From Heritagella_A intestinalis (GTDB lineage Bacteria > Bacillota > Clostridia > Oscillospirales > Acutalibacteraceae): a DNA stretch of 64,000 nt. Location of the stretch: the NCBI GenBank assembly GCA_904418995.1, contig CAJFQF010000003.1, positions 248,001 to 312,000 of the forward strand. The letters are read 5' to 3'. Made by a program: the position numbers and the translations under genes. The notes below the pieces were generated by a model. It was not told the DNA's origin. It did no database searches and saw only the letters and a list, made by a program, of their open reading frames with translations. Shown piece after piece: positions 1-8,221 of the stretch; the stretch's first letter is position 1; each line of letters starts with the position of its first letter.

Positions 1-1616
1 GCCTGGACTTCCAGGGCCTGCACCGGGATGGGAACATACTGGGAAGAGCCGGGGATTTTCCCCATAGCGGTGACGGTTTTGGTTTCGGTGCCGCTGAGAT
101 AGACAGAGCTGGAAGCGCTCACTTCCCGGCCGTCCTGATACAGCTTCAGGTCGGTAATGCCGCTCTCCACTACTTTTAAAGTAAACGTGGCAATTTCCTC
201 TGCATCGCCAAACAGGGGATTGGAGGAATACACGGTGGCTTCCCGCTCTCCCAAATGGGGATAGAAAATGCCGCCGGAAGAAATGTGAATGATGGAGTTT
301 CCATCCTGGTCTTTTTCATTGCAGGACCAGTACGGGGAAATCCCCTGGGCGCCTTCCAGCTCAAAAGAACCCACATCCAGAGAGGAGAGGGTGATGGTGT
401 TGTTCTCATCTGCTTCCGTAATGTGTCCGTCGTCATGGCGGAAAATCACCCTGGGAGAAGTGGCTTCCTCTCTGGGGGTGACCGTAATGGTGCAGGAGGC
501 CTGCAATGCCCCAACCGAGGCGGTAATAACGGCAGAGCCAGCGCTTTTAGCCACGACCATGCCGTAAGCATCCACAGAAGCGACCTCCGGGTCACTGCTG
601 GAGAAAGTGATGGAGTCCGTAGAGCCGGCAGGGGAAACGGTGGCGTTCAGGCGCAGTCCTTCCCCTTCTTCCAGCTGGGCGGAAGTGCGGTCCAGGGTAA
701 TGCTTTCCGCGGAAACAGCGTTTACCGTTACCGGGATGGAGGTCTGGACCTGCTCGTTGGCCTGGGCGGTGATGGTGGCCTGGCCGGCGCCCACTGCATA
801 GAGCATCCCGTCCGGCGTCACCTGTACCACGCTGGTGTCGTCAGAAGACCAGGTAACGGTGTCGGTAGCATCTTCGGGAACCAGTGTGGCGGTCAGCTGC
901 TGGGATTCCCCGACATCCAGGGTGACGGATTCAGGGGTAACCGTAATATCCGTGGCGCTCTTTTCCGGGAAAGCAACAGACTCCAGTTCCTCAGCAACGC
1001 TGTTGACATCCCTTTGGGAGGTTCCCTGGGTCAGGGCGATTTCCAGGGCCCTGTCATACAGCTCCTGATTTTCCTGGATAGCTTCTTCGCTCATGGCGGC
1101 CAGAGTCTGGATCAGAACGTTTTTGTCAACCGACAGCGTTCCGGTTTCCTGGGAGCTGGAAGAATCCGTGTAGTCCTTCAGATTGCTGCCGTAATTATAA
1201 TTGTAGATCAGACGGACAACGTCGCCGTCCTGCAAAATTTTCTTAATACCCCGATGGGTGGAATTTACAAAAGTCCACCAGGCGTTGTCGCCTAAAAGGC
1301 TGTCCTCCACCGGGTCCCCATCGTTGGGAGCAACGGTAACGGACCACCACAAGGAGTCGTAAGTAACGGTGCCCTTGCCTTCATAGCCGGCGTTCAGGGC
1401 GTCCAGAGCGGTCATGCCGTCGGTGAGTTCCACCTGGGTGGGCGGCAGATAGTAGGTGGCCTGGCCGTCCTCGTCCACATATTCAATGGTGACGGAAACG
1501 GTCCCGGCACTCTTCGCGGTGCTTTGGGCGGCGGCAGGCAGGATGGCGCACACCGTCATCACCAAAACCAGCAGCAGGCTGGTCCAGCGCCGGAGCGCTT
1601 TGCTAGTTCGGTTCAT
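1..1616 (-). CDS. Secreted DUF4430-like / Big2-repeat surface protein (C-terminus off the left edge)
   Basis: This minus-strand frame is open from an ATG at 1616 to the window edge: 538 codons with no stop, so the protein is partial. The signal peptide has a hydrophobic core at residues 12-28 and likely cleavage after PAAA. Residues 40-145 resemble DUF4430, the transcobalamin-C-terminal-like fold, with a NAWWTF patch and LQDGDVV before a tyrosine-rich strand. A helical segment lies at 160-215. Two Big2 (bacterial Ig-like) repeats at about 222-300 and 303-380 show the TVTWSSDDTSV and SITFSSSDPEV signatures. Further beta-rich sequence follows, and any cell-wall anchor lies outside. The gene sits behind a cobalamin riboswitch and terminator, so it should be made when B12 is scarce. 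I infer a surface corrinoid-binding role, but an adhesin is the main alternative. Confidence 0.85.
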   Translation of the reverse strand, partial: MNRTSKALRRWTSLLLVLVMTVCAILPAAAQSTAKSAGTVSVTIEYVDEDGQATYYLPPTQVELTDGMTALDALNAGYEGKGTVTYDSLWWSVTVAPNDGDPVEDSLLGDNAWWTFVNSTHRGIKKILQDGDVVRLIYNYNYGSNLKDYTDSSSSQETGTLSVDKNVLIQTLAAMSEEAIQENQELYDRALEIALTQGTSQRDVNSVAEELESVAFPEKSATDITVTPESVTLDVGESQQLTATLVPEDATDTVTWSSDDTSVVQVTPDGMLYAVGAGQATITAQANEQVQTSIPVTVNAVSAESITLDRTSAQLEEGEGLRLNATVSPAGSTDSITFSSSDPEVASVDAYGMVVAKSAGSAVITASVGALQASCTITVTPREEATSPRVIFRHDDGHITEADENNTITLSSLDVGSFELEGAQGISPYWSCNEKDQDGNSIIHISSGGIFYPHLGEREATVYSSNPLFGDAEEIATFTLKVVESGITDLKLYQDGREVSASSSVYLSGTETKTVTAMGKIPGSSQYVPIPVQALEVQ

Positions 1617-1730
1617 AGTGCTGATTCCTTTCTAAAAAACGGATTTGATCATTGTGCAGTTGGGCTTCTTGGCCGGCCTCCCCCTTCCGAATTTTGCGGT
1701 TTTCACTCTGCACAGATATGCAAAAACATG

Positions 1731-1768
1731 CAAAAAACGGCTCGCAGACCTTGCTGCAAGCCGTTTTT
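1731..1768 (-). terminator. Riboswitch-linked intrinsic terminator
   Basis: On the minus strand AAAACGGCT pairs with AGCCGTTTT around a short interrupted loop and is followed directly by a T run. It lies between the cobalamin aptamer and the start at 1616. That is where a transcription-terminating expression platform would be. Confidence 0.8.
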
Positions 1769-1819
1769 ACGCAACACAAATATACGGCGCTGCTGATTAC
1801 CGTCAACGCACCGCGCATA

Positions 1820-2003
1820 ATATGCAGGTCTTCTGGCTCCGGCGTCCTCGTCCATGCAGCCTTCCCGGTTCCCCAGTGGCGTTGTTTGCATCGACTCTTC
1901 CGTTACAGCGGCGGCCCCGCGCAGGATTTGCACCTGCTTCCCTTTTCATCCGCCCTCTCCAGGGGAGAGGTTGGAACATACTATGCAGAATGATTCCATT
2001 TAC
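1820..2003 (-). promoter_or_regulatory. Cobalamin riboswitch (copy 1)
   Basis: Read on the minus strand, the leader shows the cobalamin aptamer in order: an AAAAGGGAAGCAGGTG entry, CAAATCCTGC, the GCCGCCGCTGTAACGG core, GCCACTGGGGAACCGGGAAGGC, and a closing B12 box, AGCCAGAAGACCTGC, at about 1824-1838. It is followed by an intrinsic terminator and then the DUF4430/Big2 gene. Known members of this class shut off transport and salvage genes when adenosyl- or other cobalamins are plentiful. Confidence 0.93.
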
Positions 2004-2009
2004 GCCTCT

Positions 2010-2038
2010 ATCCTATCACCTGGATTCCCGTTTGTAAA
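2010..2038 (-). promoter_or_regulatory. Promoter of the riboswitch-controlled surface protein
   Basis: TTTACA at 2038-2033 and TAGGAT at 2015-2010 are separated by 17 bp, which puts +1 near 2003, just ahead of the aptamer. Confidence 0.55.
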
Positions 2039-2092
2039 GACTCTTTTCCCGGGGAATTTTCACGAATTTTTCCGGGCGGTTTTACACCATTT

Positions 2093-3127
2093 TTACAGAT
2101 TCTTTCGTAAGGGAATCACCATATTCCAGGTGTGGGCAAAGGAATAGGGCTCGTTTCCATCGCCGGTTGCCAGATAAAGATGAGTGGGTTTTCCGTCCTG
2201 CAGCAGCAGGAAGGGGCGTTCCAGATTGCACTGGGTGGTCACGCTGCCGTCATCCCATTGCACCGTGCGGCTGTAGGCTTTTGGTGTATCGGCAAACTGC
2301 CAGTGAATGCAGTCGTCGCTCTCCCCATAGAGGCCCGCGCCCCATTCGCCGCAGATGCCGCCGCTGCCATTTTTGAAGTCGTCTTTAATGAGCAGCCGGA
2401 ATTTCCCGTCCTCATACCAGAGATAGGGGTCCTCCAAATGGAAATCCGGATTGGAAAAGGAAAAGATAGGTTGGTCCGAAATCCGCCGGAAGGGCCCCTC
2501 GGGCCGGGGCGCCATGGCTGCCCCGATTTGCAGGGTGGCATTGGCATAGCTGCGGGATTTATAGAGCAGATAGGTGGTGCCGTCCGGCAAGATAGCCACT
2601 GCCGGGTTGCTGGTGATGGTGCAGTCCCAGTGGGAGCAGTCCCGGGGTTCCAGCAGCGGGGTGTCCCGCCGCTGCCATGGGCCAAAAACTGAGTCCGAAA
2701 CCGCCAGTCCAATGCGCTTTTGGTTCCACACCTCGATAAACCGCTGGTCGGAAATCTGGCTGGCATGGATGGGGATCGGGCCGCCGTAGGTGGTGCCGAT
2801 GTAGTAAAGATAGTATTTTCCGTTCCAAAAGCGGATATAGGGGTTGTGGGTGTTCATCCCGTCAAAATATTCCCGACCCCGGCGGGGAAGGACGGTTTCT
2901 TCCAGACGGAAAGGCCCCTCCGGGGTATCGCTGGCCGCCCGCACCACCCGGCTGTGAAAGAGCCAGTTGGCTCCAAAGCCCAGTTCCCGCTCCCAGCAGG
3001 AGGCGAACATATGAAAGCGGCCGTCCTCCCCTTTGATAACGCTGCCGCACCAGATCATCAGGTCATCCCGAAAAAAGCCTCCGCCCTTGACGGCGGGGAG
3101 AAGTTTTTCACGGATTAAATTTTTCAT
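2093..3127 (-). CDS. Beta-propeller glycoside hydrolase-like protein (GH43/GH117 type)
   Basis: The 344-residue protein has no signal peptide. It repeats the blade pattern of five-bladed propeller glycosidases: FFRDDLMIWCGSV near the N-terminus, HNPYIRFWNGKYYLYYIG, NPAVAILPDGTTYLLYKS and LEDPYLWYEDGKFRLL. Acidic residues lie at blade starts, as in the GH43/GH32/GH117 group. The start is supported by AGAGGAG upstream of an ATG. A consensus-like promoter immediately upstream suggests it can be transcribed alone. I cannot assign substrate or exact family. Its cytoplasmic location would mean it acts on imported oligosaccharides. Confidence 0.75.
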   Translation of the reverse strand: MKNLIREKLLPAVKGGGFFRDDLMIWCGSVIKGEDGRFHMFASCWERELGFGANWLFHSRVVRAASDTPEGPFRLEETVLPRRGREYFDGMNTHNPYIRFWNGKYYLYYIGTTYGGPIPIHASQISDQRFIEVWNQKRIGLAVSDSVFGPWQRRDTPLLEPRDCSHWDCTITSNPAVAILPDGTTYLLYKSRSYANATLQIGAAMAPRPEGPFRRISDQPIFSFSNPDFHLEDPYLWYEDGKFRLLIKDDFKNGSGGICGEWGAGLYGESDDCIHWQFADTPKAYSRTVQWDDGSVTTQCNLERPFLLLQDGKPTHLYLATGDGNEPYSFAHTWNMVIPLRKNL

Positions 3128-3168
3128 AATAAATCACTCCTCTGGGAAAAGATTCATTTGAAAAAAGG

Positions 3169-3196
3169 GGTATATATTTTATAGTATACATGTCAA
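3169..3196 (-). promoter_or_regulatory. Promoter of the propeller glycosidase-like gene
   Basis: TTGACA at 3196-3191 is followed after 16 bp by TATACC at 3174-3169, in an AT-rich stretch. It overlaps the stop codon of the upstream acetyltransferase gene. Confidence 0.45.
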
Positions 3197-3852
3197 TTTC
3201 CAGTGAGTATGTTGCGAATATCCTTTTTTACAGCCGCCAAATCAGAATTACACAGCAGGGGAACCAGATAGGTGACTTCCTCGGGAGGCAAGTCCCACCA
3301 GCGCAGCTTTAAGAGAAGCCCGATGAGCTCGTCGTCAAAGCGCTTTTTGATGAGCCGGGCCGGGTTGCCGCCGATGACACTGTAGGGTTCAAAGCTTTTG
3401 GTTACCACCGATTGCGCCGCTACGATGCAGCCGTCCCCCAGGTGGACGCCGGGCATCACGGTACTTTCCCGGCCAATCCACACATCATTGCCGATGACGA
3501 TGTCCCCTTTAAAGGGGAGCTGTGAGAGGTGGGGCGGGGCATTCTCTGTCCAGGCGCCGCCCATGACGGCAAAGGGGTAAGCCGTTACGCTGCTGATCCG
3601 GTGGTTGGCCGGCCCCATGATGAATTTGACGCCGCTGGCAATGGAGCAGAACTTCCCGATGATCAAGCGGTCGCCGAATTCCGGCCAGTTGAACAGGACG
3701 TTGTTCTTTTCAAAGGCGGTGGGGTCTATGGGGTCGTCGTAATAGGTGTAGTCGCCAACCGAGATATTGGGGGCGGTGACTACGTTTTTGAGGAAACAGG
3801 AAGTCCCGTATTCGTTTGGGAAAACCTGATTGGGATCTGGGATAGGCTGCAT
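3193..3852 (-). CDS. Vat/CatB-type xenobiotic O-acetyltransferase (left-handed beta-helix)
   Basis: The 219-residue protein belongs to the hexapeptide-repeat xenobiotic acetyltransferases, which transfer acetyl from acetyl-CoA to hydroxyls of streptogramin A (Vat) or chloramphenicol (CatB-like). The N-terminus has the family VGDYTYYDDP motif. The catalytic-type histidine is in GPANHR (about residue 84). Beta-helix turns run IIGKFCSIASGV to IVIGNDVWIGRESTVMPGVHLGDGCIV, and the C-terminus has the VIGGNPARLIKKRF motif. The frame is open upstream, but ATG 3852 is preceded by GAAAGGAGAGG and begins the conserved region. It lies 31 bp after the DUF368 gene and is probably co-transcribed. Actual resistance is unproven, because chromosomal homologues often have unknown substrates. 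Confidence 0.85.
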   Translation of the reverse strand: MQPIPDPNQVFPNEYGTSCFLKNVVTAPNISVGDYTYYDDPIDPTAFEKNNVLFNWPEFGDRLIIGKFCSIASGVKFIMGPANHRISSVTAYPFAVMGGAWTENAPPHLSQLPFKGDIVIGNDVWIGRESTVMPGVHLGDGCIVAAQSVVTKSFEPYSVIGGNPARLIKKRFDDELIGLLLKLRWWDLPPEEVTYLVPLLCNSDLAAVKKDIRNILTGN

Positions 3853-3883
3853 GAAACCTCTCCTTTCCGCAGTTGCCCGGCGG

Positions 3884-4738
3884 TTATTCCCCGTCGGCCT
3901 GGGATTCCTCGTTTTCCTGCTTGGCCTGGACGCGGTCCATCCATACAGCCACCAGGAATCCTGCGGCAAAGCACACAATGCTCAGGAGAAGCTGCCAAAT
4001 ATCCGTAAAGGAGGTGGGGAGGATCATCAGCACGGAAGCAATCATAAAGCCCATGATGACCCGGGAGGTGACCACATAGTGGTTCTTCAGCAGCCGGACC
4101 ATAATCCGGGAGCAGAGGAGCAGCACCGCCAAAAAGCCCAGCAGCAGGGGAATAATTACCATGGGGTCCAGATTGCCGATGCCGCCGGCCATAGGCTCAT
4201 AGAGGCCCATGAAGATCAGCAGGGAGGAGGAGCTCAGGCCGGGCACCACCAGGCTCAGGCCCCAAATGGCCCCGCAGAAAATATACCAGCCAAAGTTGGG
4301 GGTTACCGTGCCGCCCATGCTGCTCTCCAATACATTAAAGAGAACAAAGGCAGCCGCCAGGGTGATAATAAAGGGGCCCCAGCCTTTTTTGCCTTCTTCC
4401 CCGCCGGTGGTTTTCTGCATCATTCCCGGCACCGTGCCGCAAATCAGGCCGGCAAACAGGGCAATGGCCGCCGCAGCTGCCGCGGCAAAGAAGAGCTCCA
4501 CCACCTTTGCCAGCAGGACAAATCCCACGGCGCCGCCTGCCAGCAGGGGCAGGAACAGGCGGTAGTGCTTCCGAAAGGTGCGGATGGGGTGGGAGAACAA
4601 CTCCATTAAGGTTTCATAAAATCCAAAGGCCACGCAGAGCACGCCGCCGCTGATTCCCGGGAGAATGGCTCCGGTGCCCACCAAAGCGCCCTGAACAAAA
4701 TGCAGGATGGGCTGCAGGAACTTACGGTTTTTCTTCAT
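3884..4738 (-). CDS. DUF368 membrane protein (PopT-like undecaprenyl-phosphate transporter candidate)
   Basis: The 284-residue polytopic membrane protein has about eight to nine hydrophobic segments. It carries the two DUF368 hallmarks: PGISGGVLCVAFGFYE near residue 27 and the repeated element VPGLSSSSLLIFMGLYEPM near residue 170. DUF368 proteins (PopT) have been shown in other bacteria to help recycle the lipid carrier undecaprenyl phosphate to the cytoplasmic side for wall synthesis. The tail is charged and cytoplasmic. A promoter with a 17-bp spacer lies about 70 bp upstream, and the acetyltransferase gene follows at 31 bp. The family call is firm; the transport role is by homology only. 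Confidence 0.88.
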   Translation of the reverse strand: MKKNRKFLQPILHFVQGALVGTGAILPGISGGVLCVAFGFYETLMELFSHPIRTFRKHYRLFLPLLAGGAVGFVLLAKVVELFFAAAAAAAIALFAGLICGTVPGMMQKTTGGEEGKKGWGPFIITLAAAFVLFNVLESSMGGTVTPNFGWYIFCGAIWGLSLVVPGLSSSSLLIFMGLYEPMAGGIGNLDPMVIIPLLLGFLAVLLLCSRIMVRLLKNHYVVTSRVIMGFMIASVLMILPTSFTDIWQLLLSIVCFAAGFLVAVWMDRVQAKQENEESQADGE

Positions 4739-4804
4739 GGTATCACCTGTCTCATTAAAATTTCGTAGGGCCCCGGCTGTCCCGGAGAGGGGAATTTAAA
4801 AAAC

Positions 4805-4833
4805 ATTGTATCCTGTTTTCTGCAAACTTGCAA
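4805..4833 (-). promoter_or_regulatory. Promoter of the DUF368 gene
   Basis: TTGCAA at 4833-4828 and TACAAT at 4810-4805 are separated by 17 bp. Confidence 0.6.
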
Positions 4834-5274
4834 GACTCTCTTCCACTGTTTCGGACGCGGAGGAATTTTTTGGAGGGTCTCTGTTTGGGAAAGTAAAATC
4901 GAAAAGGTTTCTTTGTGCAGATATTGCGACAAAATGGGGAGATATTTATTGAATACCCAATATTTCAAAAAAATATTTGCTCCGGTGTTGATGTAAAAAA
5001 ACTGTGAAAGTTTTATCAAGAGTATTTTTACGCCTGAAAAACAAGGGGTTCAAGTGGGTTGTTGCAAGAAAAAACATGATTCGTCATAAAAAAGATACAA
5101 ATTCGATGCATTTTAACGTTATACTACAAGGAGTATCAAAAAAAAGGAGACGGTTCCTAATTCCCGGAGGGAGCCGGGATTTTGGCAGGCCGCGGGTTCT
5201 TAGGAAGCGGCTGAAAGACGGCCACCGCCCCCGTATGATTCAGAATGAGAGTGTAAAGAAAGGACGTGAACTCC
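4834..5274 (+). other. Intergenic region with a structured leader before the LCP gene
   Basis: No convincing gene lies in this AT-rich gap between divergent genes. A possible plus-strand promoter is TTGCAA (5062-5067), 17 bp, CATAAA (5085-5090). The leader contains nested inverted repeats: TTCCTAA (5154-5160) pairs with TTAGGAA (5200-5206), enclosing TCCCGG (5162-5167) and CCGGGA (5174-5179). I do not recognise a known riboswitch class. No T run follows the hairpin, so it is not an obvious terminator. Confidence 0.4.
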
Positions 5275-6324
5275 ATGGCTAACCAGGAGTATGTGGATAT
5301 TTACAGTTATTCGACCCCTCCCTCTCAGCGGGGAGGCGGAAGAAGGAAGCCCCCTAAAAAGAAAAAATCCCGGTGGAAGAAAGTTTTGATTTCCGTTTTT
5401 TCCATTGTGCTGATTTTGGCGGGGGCATTGTTTTGCGCTGCCTGGTATTTTGTAGGAGACCTGAACATTGACCTGAATTTCCCCAAGTCCGATGAAGAAT
5501 TGGGCATTGAAGGCGCCGCAGAGGTGGATGACGTCACCAATATCGCCCTCTATGGCATTGATTCCCGCACCCATGACGATCAAGGCCACGCTGACGCCAC
5601 CATGATTCTCTCGGTGGACCGGGTACACAATAAGCTCAAGCTCATCTCGATCCTCCGGGATACCCAGGTGCAGGTAGAGGGCTATGGCAAGGCCAAGATT
5701 ACCACTTCCTATTGGTGGGGCGGCGCGCCTTTGGCCATTAAGACCATGAATCAGAATTTTAACCTGAATGTCCGGGATTATGTCAGCGTAAACTTTGACC
5801 AGATGGCGGATGTGGTCAATGCGGTAGGCGGCGTGGAGATCGATGTCACAGCAGAAGAGGCGGCAGAGCTCAATAAGCATATGCAGGGCCTGGGCATTTA
5901 CGGCAACGATGTGACGGAAACGGGCCTGATTACCCTCAACGGCGACCAGGCAGTGTCCTATGCCCGTATCCGGGATATTGGCACCGATACCGCCCGGGCC
6001 GGCCGGCAGCAGGAGGTGCTCATGGCGATTTTCGATAAAGTCAAGGGCATGGGCCTGACGGATTACCCGGGCTTTATTAAGCAGATGGCCCCCTTGGTGA
6101 CCACCTCCCTGGATTATGGGGAGATGATTGCCCTGGCCAGTATCCTCCCCAATGACCCGAAGCTGGAAACCTATGTAATCCCCGGCGAGGAAGAGGACGC
6201 TTGGGGCGGCATTGACGACGGCGCTTGGGTCTGGCAGTATGACTTGGAGGCTGCCGGCGAGCACATCCACCGGATTATTTACGAAGACGGTGACACCGGG
6301 AGCAGCAGTTCCTCTGCGGAATAA
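5275..6324 (+). CDS. LytR-CpsA-Psr (LCP) family cell-wall polymer ligase
   Basis: The 349-residue type II membrane protein has a basic N-terminus (RRKPPKKKKSRWKK), one transmembrane helix at about 36-60 and an extracellular LCP domain. LCP enzymes attach undecaprenyl-linked glycopolymers such as teichoic acids or capsule to peptidoglycan. Family motifs visible are NIALYGIDSR, ADATMILSVD, LISILRDTQV with its key arginine, and YARIRDIGTDTARAGRQQ. The tail is serine-rich. ATG 5275 is chosen because AAAGGA lies 11 bp upstream; the in-frame GTG at 5266 is too close. A second LCP gene is at 49208-50257. Confidence 0.92.
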   Translation: MANQEYVDIYSYSTPPSQRGGGRRKPPKKKKSRWKKVLISVFSIVLILAGALFCAAWYFVGDLNIDLNFPKSDEELGIEGAAEVDDVTNIALYGIDSRTHDDQGHADATMILSVDRVHNKLKLISILRDTQVQVEGYGKAKITTSYWWGGAPLAIKTMNQNFNLNVRDYVSVNFDQMADVVNAVGGVEIDVTAEEAAELNKHMQGLGIYGNDVTETGLITLNGDQAVSYARIRDIGTDTARAGRQQEVLMAIFDKVKGMGLTDYPGFIKQMAPLVTTSLDYGEMIALASILPNDPKLETYVIPGEEEDAWGGIDDGAWVWQYDLEAAGEHIHRIIYEDGDTGSSSSSAE

Positions 6325-6387
6325 GGAATCTGGAGCGGGGCGGCTCCCCGTATATTATGATGAAAATTGAGAAAGGCAGGAGTTTTT

Positions 6388-7311
6388 ATGAATCGCGAAC
6401 CGATTCTGGTAATTATGGCTGCGGGAATGGGCAGCCGGTACGGCGGCATGAAGCAGATCGACCCGGTTGGGAAAAATGGGGAGATCATCATTGACTATTC
6501 CCTGTATGACGCCATGGAGGCAGGGTTTCACCGGGTGATTTTTATTATCCAAAAGAAAAACGAAGAGGATTTCCGGCAAATGGTGGGCGACCGTATTTCC
6601 GGGAAGATGGAGGTCCAGTATGCTTTCCAGGAGCTGGAGGACCTGCCACAGGGGTATTCCGTGCCGGAAGGCCGCCAAAAGCCCTGGGGCACTGGCCAAG
6701 CGGTTTTGGCCTGCCGGAAGCTCATTGACGCGCCTTTTGCCGTCATCAATGCCGATGATTTTTACGGACGGGAAGGCTTTGCAAAGATTTACCGGTTCCT
6801 GAAGGAGTTGCCCCAGGAGGAGGAAAACCGTTTTGCCATGGTGGGCTATACCCTGAAAAATACCCTGACGGACAACGGGTATGTCTCCCGGGGGGTGTGT
6901 TCTCTCAGCGGCAGCAGCTTGCAGGGCATTACCGAGCGCACCCGCATTGAAAAGGCCCCCGAGGGAGGCGCGCGGTTCAGCGAGGACGACGGGGAGACCT
7001 GGACGTCGCTGGACCCGGAATCTGTGGTTTCCATGAACCTGTGGGGCTTCCCGGCCTCCATGATCGGGGAAATGGAACAGCGCTTTGCCTCCTTTTTGGA
7101 AAAGACCCTGCAGGAAAACCCGTTAAAAGGGGAGTATTACTTGCCCAGCGTTGTGAACCAGCTGCTGGAAGAGGGCAAGGTTCAGGTAGAGGTGCTGCGC
7201 TCCCACGATAAGTGGTACGGGGTTACCTATCGGGAGGATAAGCCGGTAGTCCAGGCGGCCCTGGCCCGGATGGCGGAAGAAGGGGTCTATCCCAGCCCGC
7301 TGTTCGGCTGA
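6388..7311 (+). CDS. Sugar-phosphate nucleotidyltransferase
   Basis: The 307-residue NTP-transferase should activate a sugar phosphate to a nucleotide sugar in the cytoplasm. The N-terminal signature MAAGMGSRYGGMKQ matches the GxG-R-K nucleotide-binding loop, and INADDFYG supplies the metal-binding acidic residues near 115. The start at 6388 has GAAAGGCAGGAG upstream; an in-frame ATG at 6367 lacks such a site. It lies 63 bp after the LCP gene and may supply a precursor for the polymer that LCP attaches, but the sugar is unknown. A bidirectional terminator follows. Confidence 0.83.
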   Translation: MNREPILVIMAAGMGSRYGGMKQIDPVGKNGEIIIDYSLYDAMEAGFHRVIFIIQKKNEEDFRQMVGDRISGKMEVQYAFQELEDLPQGYSVPEGRQKPWGTGQAVLACRKLIDAPFAVINADDFYGREGFAKIYRFLKELPQEEENRFAMVGYTLKNTLTDNGYVSRGVCSLSGSSLQGITERTRIEKAPEGGARFSEDDGETWTSLDPESVVSMNLWGFPASMIGEMEQRFASFLEKTLQENPLKGEYYLPSVVNQLLEEGKVQVEVLRSHDKWYGVTYREDKPVVQAALARMAEEGVYPSPLFG

Positions 7312-7326
7312 AAAATATAGAAAAGA

Positions 7327-7369
7327 AGTCTCTGTCCCACAGTCAAGCGCGTGGGGCAGAGACTTTTTT
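7327..7369. terminator. Bidirectional intrinsic terminator
   Basis: AGTCTCTGTCCCAC pairs with GTGGGGCAGAGACT (one wobble) and is followed by TTTTTT. It separates the convergent nucleotidyltransferase and RelQ genes. Confidence 0.88.
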
Positions 7370-7372
7370 GGT

Positions 7373-8038
7373 TTAGTCCAGTTTTTGAATTTCCCGATAG
7401 ATTTCCTGCATCCGCACGTCAATGGCGGCGATGGCGTCGGCGCTTTCCAGCATGGCGTCGGAGATAGACTGGGGAATGGTCTTGTCCGATTTGTAGCGCA
7501 GGTCGTGTTCCAGGCTGGCCCAGAAATCCATGGCTACCGTGCGGATTTGCACCTCTACCGTCACATATTCCGTGCTTTCCGAGAGGAAAACGGGAACAGA
7601 GAGGTCCAGATGCAGGCTCCGGTATCCATTATAATTGGGGTGCTGGATATAGTCCTGCCGTTTGACCAGTTGGATGTCCCATTGGCGCAGGAGCATGTCC
7701 GCCACATCGTACACATCGTCAATGTAGCAGCACACCACCCGGATGCCGGCAATATCGTTGAGGTTCTTTTTGGCGGAGTCCGCGCTGACATCCAGGCCCT
7801 TTCGCTTCAGCTTCCGCAAAATGCTGTGGGAGGATTTGAGCCGGCTTTCAATGTGGTGGATGGGATTACGGGAAAACCGGACATTAAAATCCTCGTTGAG
7901 GATTTCCAGCTTTGTCTGGATTTCTTTCATAGCTGCGTTATAGAGATGCTGCAACTCCAAGAGTTCCTGAAGACTATGAAACAGCTCGCCGTCGGCCTGT
8001 TCCGCCGGAAAGAGCGGCGCCGAGGGATGGTTTTTCAT
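7373..8038 (-). CDS. relQ: Small alarmone synthetase RelQ-type (GTP pyrophosphokinase)
   Basis: The 221-residue stand-alone synthetase is about the usual RelQ/YjbM length and has no hydrolase, TGS or ACT part. It makes (p)ppGpp from GTP/GDP and ATP. Synthetase motifs appear in order: HHIESRLKSSHSILRKL, DIAGIRVVCCYIDDVYDV, HPNYNGYRSLHLDL and VEVQIRTVAMDFWASLEHDLRYK. A terminal helix, as in tetrameric RelQ enzymes, follows. The long bifunctional Rel is at 17851-20049, so the cell has at least two alarmone sources. It is transcribed alone and convergent with the nucleotidyltransferase gene. Confidence 0.93.
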   Translation of the reverse strand: MKNHPSAPLFPAEQADGELFHSLQELLELQHLYNAAMKEIQTKLEILNEDFNVRFSRNPIHHIESRLKSSHSILRKLKRKGLDVSADSAKKNLNDIAGIRVVCCYIDDVYDVADMLLRQWDIQLVKRQDYIQHPNYNGYRSLHLDLSVPVFLSESTEYVTVEVQIRTVAMDFWASLEHDLRYKSDKTIPQSISDAMLESADAIAAIDVRMQEIYREIQKLD

Positions 8039-8142
8039 AAAGAATGGCTCCTTTCCATATGATGAAGCACAGATTTTTCAGGCGATTACCTTTATCTTAG
8101 CAGAGACCGGGGCAAATGTACAGCCCAACTGGGACAGCCCCT

Positions 8143-8171
8143 CACCTTTTGACGGCGATGCACATACAATG
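8143..8171 (+). promoter_or_regulatory. Sigma-K-like sporulation promoter
   Basis: CACC at 8143-8146, a 16-bp spacer, and CATACAATG at 8163-8171 match the mother-cell sigma-K pattern (mACm, 16-17 bp, CATAnnnTA) at all but the last -10 base. No good vegetative -35 is paired with this -10. It sits 50 bp before a collagen-like gene of the kind found on spore surfaces. Confidence 0.45.
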
Positions 8172-8221
8172 TACAGGGCGATTCATCGTCCGATTGATAA
8201 AGACTGAAAGGAGAGTTTCAG

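Noticed and set aside
255..1295. Plus-strand 346-codon open frame over the surface protein
   Set aside because: It lies fully antisense to a minus-strand gene with signal peptide, Big2 motifs and riboswitch; its own sequence shows no domain and no ribosome site.
1524..2147. Several short frames over the cobalamin riboswitch
   Set aside because: They cross the conserved aptamer and its terminator, which explain the sequence fully.
4735..5019. 94-codon minus-strand frame between the DUF368 and LCP genes
   Set aside because: It overlaps the promoter and leader of the DUF368 gene, has Lys/Phe/Tyr/Gln-rich low-complexity sequence and no convincing ribosome site.
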